NCBI RefSeq assembly: GCF_026212465.1
Contig: NC_080063.1
Location: 4,330,844 to 4,394,843, forward strand
Length of the DNA stretch: 64,000 nt
Source of the DNA: Amaranthus tricolor
Lineage: Eukaryota; Streptophyta; Magnoliopsida; Caryophyllales; Amaranthaceae
Direction of reading: 5' to 3'
Shown here: piece after piece, positions 45,896 to 57,900 of the stretch
Position numbering within the stretch: position 1 is the first letter of the stretch
How the letters are laid out: each line of letters opens with the position of its first letter
The notes under the pieces: generated by a model
Told to the model about the DNA's origin: nothing
Databases searched by the model: none
What the model saw: the letters and a program-made list of their open reading frames with translations, nothing else
Translations under genes and position numbers: made by a program

Positions 45896-46548
45896 TATTT
45901 CTGTAATGAAACGAGGAAGTGGAAAACACTTGAAACCGTAAGCGGAAGCGTTATCAGGAGCGGCGATTCATGGAAGGAAGTAACCCGAATTTCTACAACA
46001 CAACACGTTAGCCTTGTCCGGGGGTGATCTCCCGGAAAACCCCTCCGACGCTCAAGTTAGAATGATGATATGAGATGATTGAATAGACGATTATAAACTG
46101 AATGCAAGAATTAAGATATCGAGGTTGATATTGCTTATGTCTTGGTGGGCTAATGAAATGGAGTGTGAGTAAGGATACTAAGAGAATTATTTTCAGATGA
46201 TCCCTTCCTTTCTGATGTTGGCCTCCATTTATAGTGGTGAAGAAGGAAGTTATTTCTGAGAAGAGGTGGATTATCATGGGGATAATGGGCAGTTATCAGC
46301 CTTGGAAGAAGGAGAACCATGCAATGTGGGATGGATGGGAAGTTGGGTCAATCTGGAGGTTACTTACCTGGGAGAGGTTAGGGTATTTTGTGGGTCACTT
46401 ACTCATGGGCCAACTAAGGAGTTTGGAGTATTCAAGAAAAGCCCATTGACTAAAAGTCAAGGTCAATACGAAAGGTCAAAGGGTATTAAGGTTATATGAC
46501 ATTAATAATTTAAATAAATAAATAAATTAGGTAAGTGATACCATGACA
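45896..46548 (-). repeat. Tat 5' LTR (right copy)
   Basis: 653 bp. The base next to the inner T is A (TATTT) where the other copy has TGTTT, so one terminus is mutated. The outer end CATGACA is followed by AGTAT (46,549-46,553), the second target copy. Confidence 0.9.
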
Positions 46549-46553
46549 AGTAT

Positions 46554-47139
46554 GATAAGAGTCATCGGGATAAGTTTCCCATCTTGAGACTGCACGAGAG
46601 TGAGGGAGAAGAGGGGTTGTAGGAGGTGACGGAGGGGTAAAGTTTTGCGATTGGGTAGAGGTGCAACAACACAATTACATAGGTGTGGAAAAATGGGTGG
46701 GGATGTGCATGGGTGAGGGGAAGGGAGAGGGTAGGGAAGAGGAAGGGGTCGCTAGTAAATGTGTGAATGAAATTAAAAAATATCAATTATAATAAATAAT
46801 AAAATTAAGATAAATTTGATGGGATAAATTAAAAAAGAGAATGAGAAATACTTGTCGTTAGTTTTACTCATAATTCTATGTATGTGTTTATTTGTATTTA
46901 TATTTGATTCTTATGATTTAACTTTTATTTTGCTTATTGTGGAGTGAGTGAGTCTACAGGAAGCTTTCTAATACATATTTGGTGATTTTCATCGCTTTTT
47001 TTAATAGAATCCTAGCTATTTGGTATCTGATTGACCATATTATTCCTGCTTAGACGAGTAAAATTTATTTATCATCTGACCACATATCTTGACTTAATAA
47101 GCGAGATTTACTACCGTGTGATATAGACATATAGTTGCT
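46554..47139. other. Spacer between the Tat element and the MULE
   Basis: Non-coding. It contains a G-rich (plus strand) stretch at 46,600-46,760 and AT-rich remainder. I see no gene. Confidence 0.6.
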
Positions 47140-47501
47140 GGGTGTTACTAAAGTTCACCACCCTTTTTAATTTTAACGCCACCCCCTTCAAAATTACGTA
47201 TTTGCCCCTGGAGTTTAAAAAATTACAAAATTGCCACTGGACTTAAAACTTAATTAATAAATATAAATCACGCTTAATAACACTATTAAGAATTTAATGC
47301 GGAAGATTTGTCTATATATATCGAATTCTGAGATGCGTATGAAGTACGAATTCAAACACGATACTATCTCTCTAAAAACTGTTAAAGAAGTTGTAACCCG
47401 TAATTGGTTAAATTTGGCTAACGAAAGCGACTATGAGTCGGATGCGGTACGTAAAGTTTTCGATTGGAATCGTTGGAAATTAAAAAATAAAATAAAATAA
47501 A

Positions 47502-47658
47502 TCGCACAAAACTGGACGATTGGACCATGGTTCAATCGCACAAAACTGGGCGATTGATCCATGGTCCAGTCGCCCAGTTTTGTGCGACTGAACCATGGTC
47601 CAGTCGCCCAGTTTTGTGCGACTGAACCATGGTTCAGTCGCCCCATTTTGTGCGATTG
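47502..47658. repeat. 34-bp palindromic minisatellite
   Basis: Four 34-bp units and a partial fifth, each with a palindromic ATTGGACCATGGTTCAAT-type core. Between the second and third unit the 14-base arm changes orientation (TCGCACAAAACTGG becomes TCGCCCAGTTTTGTGCGA), so the block can fold on itself in several ways. Confidence 0.9.
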
Positions 47659-47689
47659 TTATTTATTTTATTTTTTTTAATTTTAATTT

Positions 47690-48090
<401 letters not shown>

Positions 48091-48186
48091 TTAGTATTAG
48101 TATTTGTATTAAGTTTTGTTATAATTATTATTTATATTTACGTCATTAATGTAATTAATTTATATTATTTATATTTCAAATTTGCA

Positions 48187-48540
48187 TGAGTTTGAAAATT
48201 TTGGAGACAACGTAGACTACTCCGGTACCTTTGTTACAGATAGGGAATTTATCTCCGTAGATGAGTTACATAGTTGGGCCGATGTGATAGCAATAACAAT
48301 CGGTTTTCAATTTACACGTGCTTCTTATAAAAAGAAAGAAGGACGTTCTAGAGTTAGTGTCTATTTAAAATGTCACCGCTATGGTAATATTAGGGGTGAT
48401 GTACATAATCTAGATAATATTGCCCGACCTGGTTCTAAAAGTAGAAGTTGCGGGTGTAAATTTTTAATTGTAGGAAGTAGTCGTAAACCAACGACATTCA
48501 TTGACGAAAATAAATGCAATCATTAATGTAAAATAGTTTT
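48187..48540 (+). pseudogene. FAR1/MULE-transposase N-terminal fragment
   Basis: About 113 codons resembling the FAR1-type N-terminal domain of MULE-related proteins: FISVDELHSWADVIAITIGF, RVSVYLKCHRYG and SRSCGCKFLI with zinc-type Cys. The frame stops right after KCNH. The next bases, in another frame, still read MKGHA as in the family, so it was cut or frameshifted there. The transposase catalytic part is missing. Confidence 0.65.
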
Positions 48541-50561
48541 AGTACAGACTATGAAAGGTCATGCCCTTTAAAAATTTGCCATTCTTCAAATAAATCTCTA
48601 CAATCATTAAGGTATATTTCTAACACATGTCGTTGACGGGGGTTCAAATCCGCCAGGTGAGCAGGTAGTCTTGCCACTGGAGCGAATCAACTGGGTCATT
48701 CATTCAAGAACTGAAAACACAAAAGGAAAACAAGAGTTAACAAGAAATAAAACAGAAACTGAAAAAAAAAACTAGTAAAACTCACGTATTCAGATCTGCT
48801 CTGAGGAGGACCAGGAGCGAAAGTCGGCCCTTCGTCCGGGGCTATGTACGGGTGCGAGCACACTCTGAACCATTCAACGTAATTAGGTTCAGCCTCTGAA
48901 GGAACAGAAGCCCGACGAAGTCCCTGCTCAACAAGGCGGGCACTAAAGGGGAACCTACTTCATGCCTCCAAATATACAGCAGAAGAAGGAAAGGTCACGG
49001 AGTAGGTACCGTGTGCCGGTTGGAGAGCCTTGGCTGGTCTCATAGGAGCTGGAGGAATAGCCTGCACGAACCCGATCTGTCGCAATGTCCGCTCCGGTAA
49101 ATACACCTCGACGACATCAAAGCACGTGATACCCCCGATGACGGTGGTGCGTGGGTGATCATTCAGCAACGCACCAGGAGCAGAATTGTAGGGAGTCCAT
49201 TCCACCTGCATACAAGCCAAGTTAACAAAAAAAACTGTAAATTAAAAAACACATGCATGACAAAATGTAATGTACAATACTTGAGTCTCCGTCATTGAAT
49301 CAAGAACCCTGCGGCAGTCCCTCAACCTGTCCACCTCACGACATGGTTTCTTCGGTGTCCACATCTCCGCCCTAGTCATGTTTGGCACATCTTCTCGGCG
49401 AGGATGAGGACGGAAAGCGGGAAAGTACTCATAGATCCATGTCTGGAGCAATGTGAGACATCCCGCAATGGTCTTACAACCAGCCCTAGATGCCATTCCG
49501 AGCTGCCTGTACAAGAACGCCAAGGTGGTCTTATCCGCCAGCAAGATAGAGCCGACGATAGCCATGTAGTACGCTGTCATCTGGGTATCCATGGCCTGCG
49601 ACCTATGACACAGCCGCATCAGTTCAGCAACGCTTACGCAGCCGCAGGTGAATGCACCTCTACGCCGAAGCTCAGACATAGGCTCCCCGAACAGATTGGT
49701 GATACCAACCTGCCACTCCGCCTCCGAAGGCTCAGCCGGCAGAGAACCTTCAATAGAAATGCCCAATATGCGTTGCACGTCGTGCAACATAATCGTCATT
49801 TCCCCCCATGGCATGTGGAAGGAGTTCGTATCCGGCTGCCACCTCTCCACGAACGTCGATATCAAAGCACAGTCGATGTGCTGGTGCATAATGTCCGGTA
49901 GTCGGCCGAGGGAAGTGGCAGGTAGAACATCGTTCAGCGCATCGGACATATCCCTCAGTCGGATGATGGACTCCACCGGCCTCTTCCTAATACGACAATC
50001 CAGAATCGGAGGCGTACGCTCGGAGCCGTCACAAATAAGTTTAGCTATGTGCCCGCCGTAACTAGGGATCAGTCGCGTATCTGTCGGCCCCTCGGGCTGG
50101 GGTGATGTCACTAACCAGTCCGTGTTAGTGAACTGTGAGGGCCTGCTCTCCCGTGGCGGCTCATTATCGACAAAACTACGTCCTGCGCGCTCAGATGCGG
50201 CAGAAGAACTCGGGCCGCCACGGGCAAATCTGCCGTCGGGGCCCCGAACAACAGTCCAGTCCAATGGGCGAGACTCATGACCTTGAAACTAAACATCATC
50301 AGCATCATTATCATCATCACTATAAACCCCCCAACTACTCTAGAGGCTGTTAGCCTGGTCATCAAAAGGAGTACGCACTTTGTTCAGCGTACTCGACCGT
50401 TGGGCCTCACTGTGTCTGGCAGCCTCTTCCTGCCTAGCCCTCCTAGCAGAACCCGTTACCCCCCTCTCATGCGGGTCCCCTCTGAGTAAGGTAGGCCTAG
50501 AACTATTACCTCTCAACAATTGTCTAAAAAAACCCTTTTCTTTTCCTTGATTACCAGCCAT
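48541..50561 (-). pseudogene. Plant mobile domain (MAIN/MAIL1-type) protein, decayed
   Basis: Minus-strand gene: exon 1 from ATG at 50,561 to about 49,280, exon 2 about 49,207-48,786, exon 3 about 48,715-48,545. Exon 1 encodes the PMD core (PDIMHQHIDCALISTFVERW, FHMPWGEMTIMLHDVQRILG, TAYYMAIVGSILLADKT). Exon 2 has VEWTPYN and VEVYLPERTLRQIGFVQ. Exon 3 ends EIYLNDCRDLFEEW. Two TAG codons fall in exon 1 (near 50,340 and 50,290), one TGA in exon 2 near 48,958, and two TGA in exon 3. PMD proteins of hosts silence transposons; TE-borne copies inside MULEs are known. Confidence 0.8.
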
Positions 50562-50619
50562 TTTCTACAATTTTTTACAGTTTCATTAAATATTAAAAAT
50601 AAATGAACATAATCAATAT

Positions 50620-51020
50620 TTACGTTACATTAACCAGATGAACATAATAAAAATAAAAACAACATTAACAAAACTAATAACATTAATAATAACAACAACC
50701 ACTATAATAATAATATAACAATAAAAATAATAACAAATAATAATAATAATAACAGTAATAATACAAATAAAAAAATAATAATTTTTCTAAAAAAAATAAT
50801 AATCAAAAATTAAAAATGAAAAAAAAAAACCAAATAATAAATTAATAATTCAAACATAAATAATAATTTAACAACAAAAAATTTAACAAACAAAATTAAA
50901 ACAAAAAAAATAAAAAAAAGTAATAATAACAATAACAATAATAATAATAATAATGATAACAATAATAGAAACAATAATAAAAATAAAAAAAATTATTAAT
51001 ATTTATAAAAAACAAACGAA
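50620..51020. repeat. AAT-rich microsatellite region
   Basis: A long run of AATAAT, AACAAT and A-rich sequence, roughly the reverse complement in composition of 47,690-48,090. Confidence 0.8.
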
Positions 51021-51040
51021 AAAAAAGAAAAAAAAATTAA

Positions 51041-51104
51041 GGTGAATCGACCAGATTTAGGCGATTGGACCCCGGTTCAATCGCCTAAATCTGGGCGATT
51101 CACC
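51041..51104. repeat. 64-bp near-perfect hairpin
   Basis: GGTGAATCG, two bases, CAGATTTAGGCGATTG, a centre of GGACCCCGGTT, then CAATCGCCTAAATCTG, two bases, CGATTCACC. The arms are complementary except at two or three positions. The CGATTG/CAATCG centre matches the minisatellite at the left end of the MULE. Confidence 0.9.
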
Positions 51105-51399
51105 TATTTTTTTTTTTAAATTTCAATAAATTAAATTATTATTAACTATAAAATTAAAAACAATATATAAAACTTACTAAAAAAATATTAAATAAACATT
51201 ACAACATACATATTTACATTAATAATTTATAAAACAAAACATAAACATATATTTAATAATAGAAAAAATAACAATCACAATAATAATAATAATAAAATTA
51301 ATAATAATAACATTAACAACAATTATAACAATAACAATAATAACATACTTCAAAATTTATAATAATTATTCCAAAACATACGAAAAAAAATAATATTAT

Positions 51400-51423
51400 G
51401 AATCGCCCAGATCTGGGCAATTC
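51400..51423. repeat. 24-bp near-perfect palindrome
   Basis: GAATCGCCCAGATCTGGGCAA and three more bases form a palindrome with one mismatch pair, related to the outer arms of the hairpin at 51,041. Confidence 0.85.
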
Positions 51424-51685
51424 ATATTTTTTAAAAAAAAAAAATTTTTGCAACTAATTAAATTAAAAATAACTTACTTCGATTAATAATTTGCGGATTG
51501 AACTTAATTTTTGCTCCGAAAATTAGATTTTGTAAGTTGGTTTTTAGTTGTGGTGAGAATAATTTTAGTGGGAGTGTAGTATATATAGAAAATTTTATGT
51601 TCAATGGCAAAATTGTAATTTTTTTAAAATTTAGGGGCAAATTGATAATTTACTCAGGGTGGCGATAAAATGAAAGGAGTGGCAA

Positions 51686-51693
51686 TATATAAG
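51686..51693 (+). promoter_or_regulatory. Candidate TATA box of the ICT1-like gene
   Basis: TATATAAG lies at the outer edge of the MULE terminal repeat, about 30 bases before a plausible transcription start and 240 bases before the ATG at 51,926. It suggests the core promoter touches the transposon end. Confidence 0.45.
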
Positions 51694-51925
51694 AATTGGA
51701 TAGTTTAAAGATAATACTTGTAGATGCAAAGAGAAGAAGCCCTAAGACGAGACAAAAGGTGCCTCGCCAATCGCCACAGACGCCACAAATTTGTAAAACC
51801 ACGAATTAAATGGTAACCAAGAACTGGAAGACCTTAGACTGTTGAGTTTCAATCTTCTAGAATCGATTTCTTTCTCCTCATCTCTATCAATTAATTCCCA
51901 ATTCAGATCTTGAACAATCACAAAT

Positions 51926-54900
51926 ATGGCTTCCTCTCTCAGAACGACAGCCACCATTCTGCTCAACAGAGTTTCACAATCCGCTTTTTCCACATTTTCA
52001 GCCAAACGGATTTGCTTAGCGTTTCTGAGAAACTCGCCTTACACAGCTTATCGTGGAATCACTAATGGCAGTTTCCGATGTGTTGCGGCGTCGGAATACG
52101 GTGAAATCAGTAGAAAAGCGTCGGCACGTTTATCTCAGGTGCAACAGCTTCTATTGGAAGCCGAAGAGCGTTCTTCTTCTGCCGTCAACGAGCCCCCTCC
52201 TCCTAAGATTGGTCTTGGTAAATTCCCTAATCTATTTTTGATTCAATTTGCAATTCATTTTTTTGTTAGATTGTATTAATATTTAGAATTTAGGATGTTT
52301 TGAGCTGAAAGATTGGAGTTTGATTGGAATTTGGATGAGGTTTAAAATAAAATATGATGATTGATTGATGATGGAGTTTTGGGTATGAGAATAAGTAGAG
52401 TTCAATGAAAATGATTCTAATTGAGGATTATTATTGATTGTGTTTAAGCTAATACTTCTAAGTTCTATGTAATTGAAATAGCCCAAACCGGCTAAACAGT
52501 ATTAATACTGTCTACAAAGCAACGGAAGACTTATAAAAGTCTAGGCTGAATCCGACCTGTGGCTCGATAGCCACAGCAAATCAATATCAGAGTATTTAAA
52601 ATCTTTTACATTAAATAAGTGAATACTATTTACGAAACATTATAAAATTATTACAATTTAATTTACAAATATCTAATTTACATTATGAATTTCAAAAAAA
52701 AGTATCGCCTCGCACGTAACACATATTACAAGTAGGCATCGTCTCCACAGCAGAGTTAACCTGAAAATGGATCTATCCCCCCTAAGCGATAGGCCCCATC
52801 AAAGACTGTCAACAATTGAATTGTTGAGTAATCCAACAAACTATTACATTTATATACAAGTCATTAACAAACATCTCCAATTTAGTCTTTTGCTCATTTG
52901 GTATCTCCTTATGAAACACTAATTTATCAAAACCCAAACTCTTTTAAAAGACGATTTGGTATCGACATAAATACGACTAAGAACCTTTGGTTCATAGTGA
53001 ATCAAAACATGGCTATAACTTTACAAGTTAATAGCGAAAATCAAAATGCGGCTATTATTTTACAAGTCAATAGCGAAACAATACGGTAAATGAAACGTAT
53101 GATTTCATTTGCGAAACAAACAAAACTTTATATACCAAACGTATTTATTTAAAACTCATAATAAAACAATAATATAACAACACTTTAAAACATGGGAATA
53201 TATGGACCGTCAGGAACTAGGTTTGATCTAAATCCCGAGAACACGGGTGATCGTCATCATCGAAAATACGGTTCTTGCAAGAACGAAACGGGATCGGGGG
53301 CTCGAAACCGATCCGAATAACCATTACCTATTATCAAGTTATAGGATTTTACAATAATCCGGATATAAATATCCGTTGCCAATTCCCAAAAACGGACATT
53401 TTTCAATGTCGAGTATTTCAATATAAAACAAAACAATAATTCAATTGATTTTCTTTGAAATCAACTATCATACTTCATTTTCATAATACGATATTTCAAG
53501 ACTCATATCATATAAGTCAATAACATACAAAACATTCTTTTGTGATCTCTTTAAATAAATACAATATTAACATACTTTTTAATCAAATATAATTTTTATA
53601 ACATGATTAATTTTTATTAAAATCATTTTATAATACTAATAATATCACATAAACAAAGCAATCAAACCAATATTTTTCCATCATCACTTGAACATAAAAA
53701 TACTTAAATTAGCTTTAAAAGATATTAGATGTTTGTAGGTTATGAGAAAATTCTTCAATCAAAAATCAGATTAGAAAACTACGAACTTCATTGATGCATT
53801 TGAACAAACACCTTGTGTGCATTAACTTCTAACTCCAAAAGATAACAATCCAAGCTTCCTTTTTGCATCGCCATCAATAATACTCAACAAATTCATACCA
53901 TCCATAATTACCCAATAAATAAATATGAAATAATCCTAAATACTTGATTAAAGGAATATCCAATTGAAATCCCAATTTGAACAATTAATCTCATAATTGA
54001 CTATTCTCGATTTTCATGACAATTTATTAGTATTCTGGACATAACTCTCTCATACGAACTCATTTTGGGGCGATTCAAGTGCCCACATGACCGTGACTCG
54101 GAGCTCTACAATTCTTATGAAGACTTCAGAATCCAAAAATGTCCACAACTACCTCAAAAATAGTCATGAACACACGGACAGAATCCTTGTTCTGGAGCAT
54201 AATTTTTTTAATTTTGTTTCTTCAAAAATGAAGAGATGAAGATGATGAATGAATAAACAGGTCCTCAATCCTCTTCAACATAATAAATGGGTGATGAGTC
54301 ATAAGCAAAATGACACTCAGTCACCTACACATGACGCATACATGGCTTAGGTGTCATTACATGACACTTCACATTTTAATCATTTTTTTTACCCAATTTT
54401 CATCGTACAACTTACTTTGATCGCAAAATTAATACGGTTGATACCCAAATATAATAGAATCTTTTACTTATTCCTAATTAACTTAATTAATATACTTAAA
54501 ATTTAATAACCCAAATTAACTTAATTAATTACTATTAATTAAACCACTAAAATAGGGGCTATCTAAGTAATCAAGTAATTGGGTCATTATTCAAATAGGT
54601 ATATCTATAATTTTTGTTTGTACTGCTGGAAAAGGTTGAGTTTTACATTAGATATGAGTGTCTTTTCAGCAAGATTTAGCTAGAAGTTTGCAAATAGAGG
54701 GTGGTGTTAAATAGTGGTATCAAACAAATTGGTAACTTTTTTCCCTTGTACCAATACAAGGACACATGATATTAGTAAGTTTCAAATATCAACCACACTG
54801 TCTATAAACAATACTGAATTGTGGCTTGTACGAAATTGAACTTTTTGTAATTCTTTTTAAGGATAGTGAAGATGAAGTAATCTCTATTGTAACATACCCT

Positions 54901-57900
54901 TTTGTGAGAGTAGTTTGGTAAGCAGGGTTTTATATTTTTATGTATTCTTGATTAGTGATTAGTTGCATTTGCCTGTTATGCGGATGATTTTATAGCTCTT
55001 GCGGCCTTGTGACAAGGTTTTTGCAAGCTCCGAGATATAGCATTTTATTTAATCCAATGTCATCAAGTGGCTCGTACATAAGCAGAGTTTAGGGGGCGAA
55101 CTAAGCTACCTTATCTTTACAAAGAGGTTCTCTTGAATTTTCCCTTTTAAGAAATATATAAGTTCATCTAGAGTAGAATTTTTTTTGGAGTTGTACTTAT
55201 CTAGAAAATTGGGTTTGAAGACTCTATTTGATACTTACTTGAGAAGGTTGATAAAGAAAATCATGAAATCTTGTTTCGTGACTTGAAGGAAAGATCTAGA
55301 ATTAATGGTTGTGAGGTTCGTTGAAAATTTATCGTGCATGTTGAGAAGCTTAAAAGTCAAAAAAGGGCACAAAGAAGTGAAGAGTTGGTAGGATAAGATA
55401 GGTTACGTGTAAGTGGTTGCATCATGAGTGTTGAATGTTCAACATACATTATGCAAAGCCACACATGCTCTATACCGATTTGTTGCTCAACTTCTCCTAG
55501 TTGGCACCAATTGTTATCAGATGGTCTGCGCGATAACACAATTTTGAAGGAATTCTTGTTGGATTAGAGCTTGATTGTTATTTGGAAAAGAAAGGCACTA
55601 TATATTGCTGTTTGTTCTAATAGACGCTTGGTAACCTGAATGTTTGTTCCCAATCAATTGGTTTTGGAATTTTTGGAGCACTGCCTCAAATAAGTGCCCA
55701 ATTTACAGTCTTTAAAAGAGTGTTGTTTGATCTCATCAGTACCTCTTCTGTATCCCAATCTCTTTTGTGGATCTTTCCATGGCCCTTTCCTTAACGTCAT
55801 TTCTTTTTGTCTTCCTTCGTTGCTGCATTTTATGGCTGTACTAACAATAATAGTAATGCTTTTTTCTCATCTCTTTCATAATACACTCACCCTCCTTTTT
55901 CTTTCGCTTTCTAATGTTTCGGATTTTACAGTTTTATGCAACCTCAGTTTCTGCTGGTAAGCGCTTTGTTACAACATTCCCACTTTCCTGTTTTTTCTCC
56001 TTATTCTCAGTACAAGGATCATTTCCATTATTTTTCTCTATTACCTATGATAAGATTTCTAACATCTATTTAGTATGAAAAATAAAATTTCAAACCCCCT
56101 GTTCTTCTCTATCAATCAATTTTAACCTTTAGATTAGATATAGAACTCTCCATTTCTTTTAAGAAACGGATAGGAACATAAATCCTACTCTCTACGCCTT
56201 TATTTCAAACAATTCTTGTCCTCTTTTATTTGTAGTTGTAGGTGCGTGAAAGGGAGGGGGTCTCCTCGCTGGAGATGGTGGTGAGGCGTTGGTCTTTGCA
56301 GGTGGTTGTGGTGGCTACAATGGGGTTTGGAACTGGGGTGGGAAAAAGGGTGGAGAATAAGTTTTCTTTATTAATTTTTCCTTTTCTTCTTTTTTTTTGT
56401 CCTGTATATCTTTTTTTTTTTCCTTTTTTCTTTTTTATCCTCTTTTTCTTCTTTTTTAATATGAAAATTACTTGTTTCATAGGAAATCATTAACTTGTTA
56501 GGTATGTTATGTGCAAACACCCCAAAGTTGAGTTTACGTAATATTTAATCAAAAAGTACGATTATGTGGGTAAATGAGCAATACGTGAGATTATCTATGG
56601 GTAATTTTTTTTTTCTTTTTTTGGTTGGGGAAATTGTGGGCTTGTTAATGAACAACTTTAGTATAGAGTGTGCTGTAAAGTTGTATCTCTGGCTATGATC
56701 GTCGCTTTCACTTCAGGGACATATTCTGATGATTGGGGAGCTCTTTGCTACATATTACCTTGTGCAAGTCTTCTTTGAGCTAGTTGATGTCAACTTAAGT
56801 AATTATTAATTTTTTTTAATTGCATCATTTCTGTCAAGGAGCCTAAATTTCTTGAAATTTGGCCAAAACTCCTCGCGATGTACCTCTTGCATTCTTTTTT
56901 AGTTGTATTGTTACTTCCAAAAATCTCTTAATATCTCGCATAATTAAAAGAAATGATACAATTAAAAAAGAATGGAGAAAGTATAAAGAAAAATAATATA
57001 GTCAATCATTTTTTTTGGATTTGTCTCAATGCCTATAAAATAATCAAGTTCTTATATTTAAAGATATTAATAATCAAAGAAGGGAGTTGGAGACTACACA
57101 AAGAAAAGTGGTGCAACAAAAAAAAACAGCATGATGCAGTCATCTCTTTGCTAATTTTTAATTGTTCTGCTGTAGAGCATGTGACTGTAACTTTCGCCAG
57201 GAGTGGAGGTCCTGGAGGTCAAAATGTTAATAAAGGTGTGCAATTTTCTTTTTTCTTTTAGTAGTGTCAATTTTGTTTGTGAACTGCATTCCTTTTGCAT
57301 CCTTTGACACTTTCTTGTTAGTGCAGTAAACACCAAGGTAGACATGCGCTTCAATGTGAAAAATGCGACTTGGCTAAGCGAAAGAGTCCGCGAAAAGATC
57401 ATGCAAATGGTTTGATTCTTGCCATCTTGTGATTTCTGTACTGTTTTTTTGCTATCCAAAGTGATGTCCTCCTTCTGTCCCCCAAAAGTCCAAAACCCAT
57501 CTTCCTAGAGAAACATTGTGCCTGTATTTTTGAATTTATGTTATATTCTTGAAAGATATATCAACCAATGTATTGGGTAATTTTTAGGTATGAGATATGC
57601 GAAAGCCATGACCAACTATCAAACTAATGATGGGAAAATAAGAGAAACACTCCTTGGGCCCCAGTAATGTGTAGTTTCATTGTGTGATGTGTTTTAGCAT
57701 TGCATACCCTGTAGCTATCAACAAAAGTGGCTTTGTCTTAATTCCATCTAGCTGGATTTTCATTGAAAATCTCATTTCCTGCCTCTGTTTAAGCAGGAGA
57801 AAAATCGGATTAATAAAGATGGAGAGATCGTCGTATCTTCCGCTAAGACTCGGACACAACAGTAAAATTTCTGGCACAGTTTTCTTTTTAGTTAGCTTGT

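Larger units (their letters stand above)
19866..46548 (-). mobile_element. Tat-lineage Ty3/Gypsy retrotransposon split by a CACTA element
   Basis: The direct LTRs at 19,866-20,520 and 45,896-46,548 flank gag, protease, RT, RNase H and integrase, all on the minus strand in Gypsy order. The target duplication is AGTAC against AGTAT (four of five). The total is 26,683 bp, of which 14,361 bp are a CACTA insertion, leaving an element of about 12.3 kb. A second, plant-type RNase H before integrase and a long 3' region with an antisense ORF place it in the Tat lineage. LTRs agree at about 97% by hand count. Every coding region has stops or frameshifts, so it is inactive. Confidence 0.92.

Noticed and set aside
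49404..50061. Plus-strand frames opposite the PMD gene
   Set aside because: Shadow frames of the PMD exon; composition follows the coding strand.
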